Shown one piece after another: positions 14,311 to 16,062 of a stretch of DNA of 16,062 bases. The notes beneath the pieces are model-generated. The model was not told where the DNA came from. It worked only from the letters and a program-made list of their open reading frames with translations, and searched no databases. The stretch spans positions 1 through 16,062 of the forward strand of contig JAEYRZ010000204.1 of the NCBI GenBank assembly GCA_023435265.1, in the 5' to 3' direction. The position numbers were made by a program, and so were the translations under genes. The stretch is from Pseudomonadota bacterium (GTDB lineage Bacteria; Desulfobacterota; Desulfobacteria; Desulfobacterales; Desulfosarcinaceae). How positions within the stretch are numbered: position 1 is the first letter of the stretch; the number at the start of each line of letters is the position of its first letter.

Positions 14311-14847
14311 TCAGTGGTGGCATGCCAGCCAGCAGTCGATCTGCGCTCCCTGGGTACGGTGGCAATCGATACAAAAGCCCATTTTGAAGCGCGTCCGGAT
14401 CAAACGGTCCTGATCTTCCACCCGGCCGTGGCATTGGCCGCATTCGAATCCCGCCCAGGCGATATGCGGCTGGTGATTGAACTGCACGTAGTCCGGAAGA
14501 TAAAAAACCCGTACCCACTGGATCGGCAGTCCGGTTTGAAGCGTCATCCGCTCTTTCAGGATTTCGGGATGCCGCGCAATGATGTATTCATGACAGAAAA
14601 AGCATTTGCGCATGGGCGGCAGCCCGGCCCGCGGTCCGTACTCCGGAAACGGATGGCAGAAACGGCAGGCGATCTGCTTGGTTCCCGCATGCACCCGGTG
14701 GCTGAAGGGAATCGGCTGGGCAGGACCGATCAGGCGATGCGGATAGAAATAGAAATAGAAGATCATCATCGCCCCGGCGACGGCAATCGCCGCAAATGCC
14801 GCGGTCCAGCGTCCTGGGTGATATTCGGGTTTGCGCCTGGCGTTCAT
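14311..14847 (-). CDS. Membrane-anchored pentahaem cytochrome c, ActA-like
   Basis: A protein of 178 residues. One N-terminal membrane helix (about 13-36) serves as an uncleaved anchor, and a periplasmic domain carries five haem-binding motifs: CRFCH (61-65), CFFCH (82-86), CGQCH (136-140), CIDCH (159-163) and a terminal CWLACH (172-177), which has three residues between the cysteines. Haem count, anchor and neighbours match ActA of alternative complex III, which links the quinol-oxidising part to the monohaem subunit; other cytochrome c3/NrfH-type proteins are possible. It starts 27 bases after the ActF-like gene, with a small hairpin covering its GGAG. The position after ActF and directly before the oxidase gene differs from the usual act order, where actA comes first. 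Confidence 0.82.
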   Translation of the reverse strand: MNARRKPEYHPGRWTAAFAAIAVAGAMMIFYFYFYPHRLIGPAQPIPFSHRVHAGTKQIACRFCHPFPEYGPRAGLPPMRKCFFCHEYIIARHPEILKERMTLQTGLPIQWVRVFYLPDYVQFNHQPHIAWAGFECGQCHGRVEDQDRLIRTRFKMGFCIDCHRTQGAQIDCWLACHH

Positions 14848-14849
14848 CG

Positions 14850-14864
14850 GGAGAATTATTCTCC
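14850..14864. repeat. Hairpin overlapping the ribosome site of the pentahaem gene
   Basis: GGAGAA-TTA-TTCTCC is an exact 6-bp stem with a 3-base loop in the 27-base gap between the ActF-like stop and the pentahaem start. On the minus strand the only GGAG candidate for ribosome binding lies inside the stem, so translation could depend on coupling or on opening of this structure. Confidence 0.45.
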
Positions 14865-14874
14865 GGTCGGAAGA

Positions 14875-16062
14875 TTAATGTTTGCGATTCAATCCTTCCC
14901 AGAACAGCGGATCGGATACGGGCAGGAGTGGAAAATTTTTGACGAACAGCAGTATACACAGCCCCATCAATCCGAAAAAACCGGCGGTGATCAGTGCCTC
15001 CAACGGGCCGAGCGGGAGCTGGTGCGCCTTCCAGAGCGACGGCGCGATCAGGATGAAGCGCTCCAGCCACATGCCGATCAGGATCAGTATGCACAGGCCG
15101 ACCATGAAGCCGTGCTTGAACTTGACCCGGCGGCTGAGCAGAATAACAAAAGGCAAAACGAAGCAGGCTGCCAAGACCAGGTAGGCCACCGGCTTCCAGG
15201 GCAACTGCCGCACGCGCTCCAGCACGAAACGGGTTTCTTCGGGGAGATTTCCGTACCAGGTGATAAAGAACTGGGTGTAAAAAAAATCGGCCGTCAGCAG
15301 GCAGAAGCCCAAGAGCAGTTTGCCCAGATTATGCAGATGCAGCGGGCGGATGAAATCCGCAAGGCCCAGCCAGCGCTTGGCGATAAAGGCCATGATGATC
15401 AGGCCGGCGATCCCGGTGAAAAAACTGCCGATGAAGAAATAGGCGCCGAAAAGGGTGCTGTGCCAGTGGGGTTCGAGAGACATGATCAGATCGAAAGCGA
15501 TCAGCGAGAGCAAGACCCCGAAGCATATCCCGAAAATATTGGCATAGATCATCTGTATCTTCTGACCGCGGCGGTCCGGTTCGGTGCGCTCATCCGCACG
15601 ATGATGCGCGAGCATCCGCCGGTCTCCGCGCACCCCGGAGTAGACCATCCCCAGGGCCGCCGCCGAGAGCAACAGGAATATTCCGCCCTGCCTGAAATAC
15701 ATGAACCCGAAGTTCAGCCATGCGGCCTTTTCGGGCAGGGGCTCATGCACCCATGGAAACAACAGGTCTCTGCCGAAGTACAGAAGCCAGAAGAGCAGAA
15801 AGGCGACCGGCAGAAAAAAGACGGGCGCCTCGGCCAGGCGCTTCAACGACCGCCCCCAATTGGCCTTGGTGATGACCAGGACGGCGGAGAACATCACGGC
15901 TCCGCAGGTAATGCCGGTCCAGTACACCAGGTTGACCAGAAACGCCTGCCAGGCCCGCAGGGCCATTCCGCCCATCAGGGCGGCCGCGAAGGCGATGATT
16001 CCCGCCAGGACGCATGCGCCCAGCCCCAATGCGGCGCGCGCGCCGGAGGGACGGCCCTCGAG
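14875..16062 (-). CDS. actF: ActF-like quinol:cytochrome c oxidoreductase membrane subunit, partial at 5' end
   Basis: At least 384 residues; the reading frame stays open to the right edge, so the true start probably lies outside. A TTG at 16029 is the nearest internal start candidate, but it leaves the protein shorter at the N-terminus than I expect. It is a polytopic protein with about ten membrane helices. The stretch DLIMSLEPHWHSTLFGAYFF (residues 180-199 from that TTG) is the recognisable signature of ActF, a NrfD/PsrC-type subunit of alternative complex III. It is expected to form part of the quinol-binding membrane sector in the inner membrane. It is the first visible gene of the respiratory operon, followed by the pentahaem gene; ActB/ActC/ActD genes are predicted upstream, beyond the window. 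Confidence 0.88.
   Translation of the reverse strand, partial: LEGRPSGARAALGLGACVLAGIIAFAAALMGGMALRAWQAFLVNLVYWTGITCGAVMFSAVLVITKANWGRSLKRLAEAPVFFLPVAFLLFWLLYFGRDLLFPWVHEPLPEKAAWLNFGFMYFRQGGIFLLLSAAALGMVYSGVRGDRRMLAHHRADERTEPDRRGQKIQMIYANIFGICFGVLLSLIAFDLIMSLEPHWHSTLFGAYFFIGSFFTGIAGLIIMAFIAKRWLGLADFIRPLHLHNLGKLLLGFCLLTADFFYTQFFITWYGNLPEETRFVLERVRQLPWKPVAYLVLAACFVLPFVILLSRRVKFKHGFMVGLCILILIGMWLERFILIAPSLWKAHQLPLGPLEALITAGFFGLMGLCILLFVKNFPLLPVSDPLFWEGLNRKH

Overview
This GC-rich window carries tightly packed bacterial genes, many joined by ATGA or GTGA stop/start overlaps. A quinol-oxidising alternative complex III (ACIII)-like set combined with a C-family (cbb3-type) oxidase, multihaem cytochromes and a CACAGAG-type palindromic intergenic repeat suggest a Gram-negative environmental bacterium, possibly of the deltaproteobacterial/Desulfobacterota kind. 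That placement is inference; no rRNA or other taxonomic marker is present.

Left part (1-7318), carbohydrate/glycan genes. On the minus strand, in transcription order, are a GT-B glycosyltransferase (7318-6170), a glycoside-hydrolase-like protein whose barrel appears circularly permuted (6173-5268), a histidine phosphatase (5098-4481), two NAD-dependent sugar epimerases/dehydratases (2774-1665 and 1668-547) and a zinc-type MDR alcohol dehydrogenase that runs off the left edge (550-1). A second zinc alcohol dehydrogenase of the formaldehyde-dehydrogenase-like type (3130-4344) is on the plus strand, divergent from the epimerases and convergent with the phosphatase. Together they look like a cassette for making or remodelling a nucleotide-sugar-derived glycan or glycoconjugate whose product is unknown.

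Middle part (7319-10596). A 59-residue Cys-motif protein (7566-7745) ends in a clear rho-independent terminator. It is followed by a YfdC-like formate/nitrite-transporter-family protein (8625-7804, minus) and, divergently, a PoxB-like thiamine-diphosphate enzyme (8839-10596, plus) that probably oxidises pyruvate to acetate and CO2 and reduces quinone.

Right part (10605-16062), a respiratory operon on the minus strand entering from the right edge. In order it holds an ActF-like quinol:cytochrome c oxidoreductase membrane subunit, a pentahaem ActA-like cytochrome, a CcoN-like oxidase catalytic subunit, a CcoO-like cytochrome fused to a second c-type haem domain, a CcoS-like protein, two small membrane proteins of unknown role, and an ActE-like monohaem lipoprotein. 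ACIII subunits therefore bracket the oxidase subunits, which suggests a dedicated quinol-to-oxygen supercomplex. The other ACIII subunits (ActB, ActC, ActD) would be expected just beyond the right edge. The PoxB-like enzyme beside it could feed this chain with quinol.

No tRNA, rRNA, CRISPR array, insertion sequence or phage gene was recognised. The two most notable observations are the permuted glycosidase-like protein and the merged ACIII/C-family oxidase operon.
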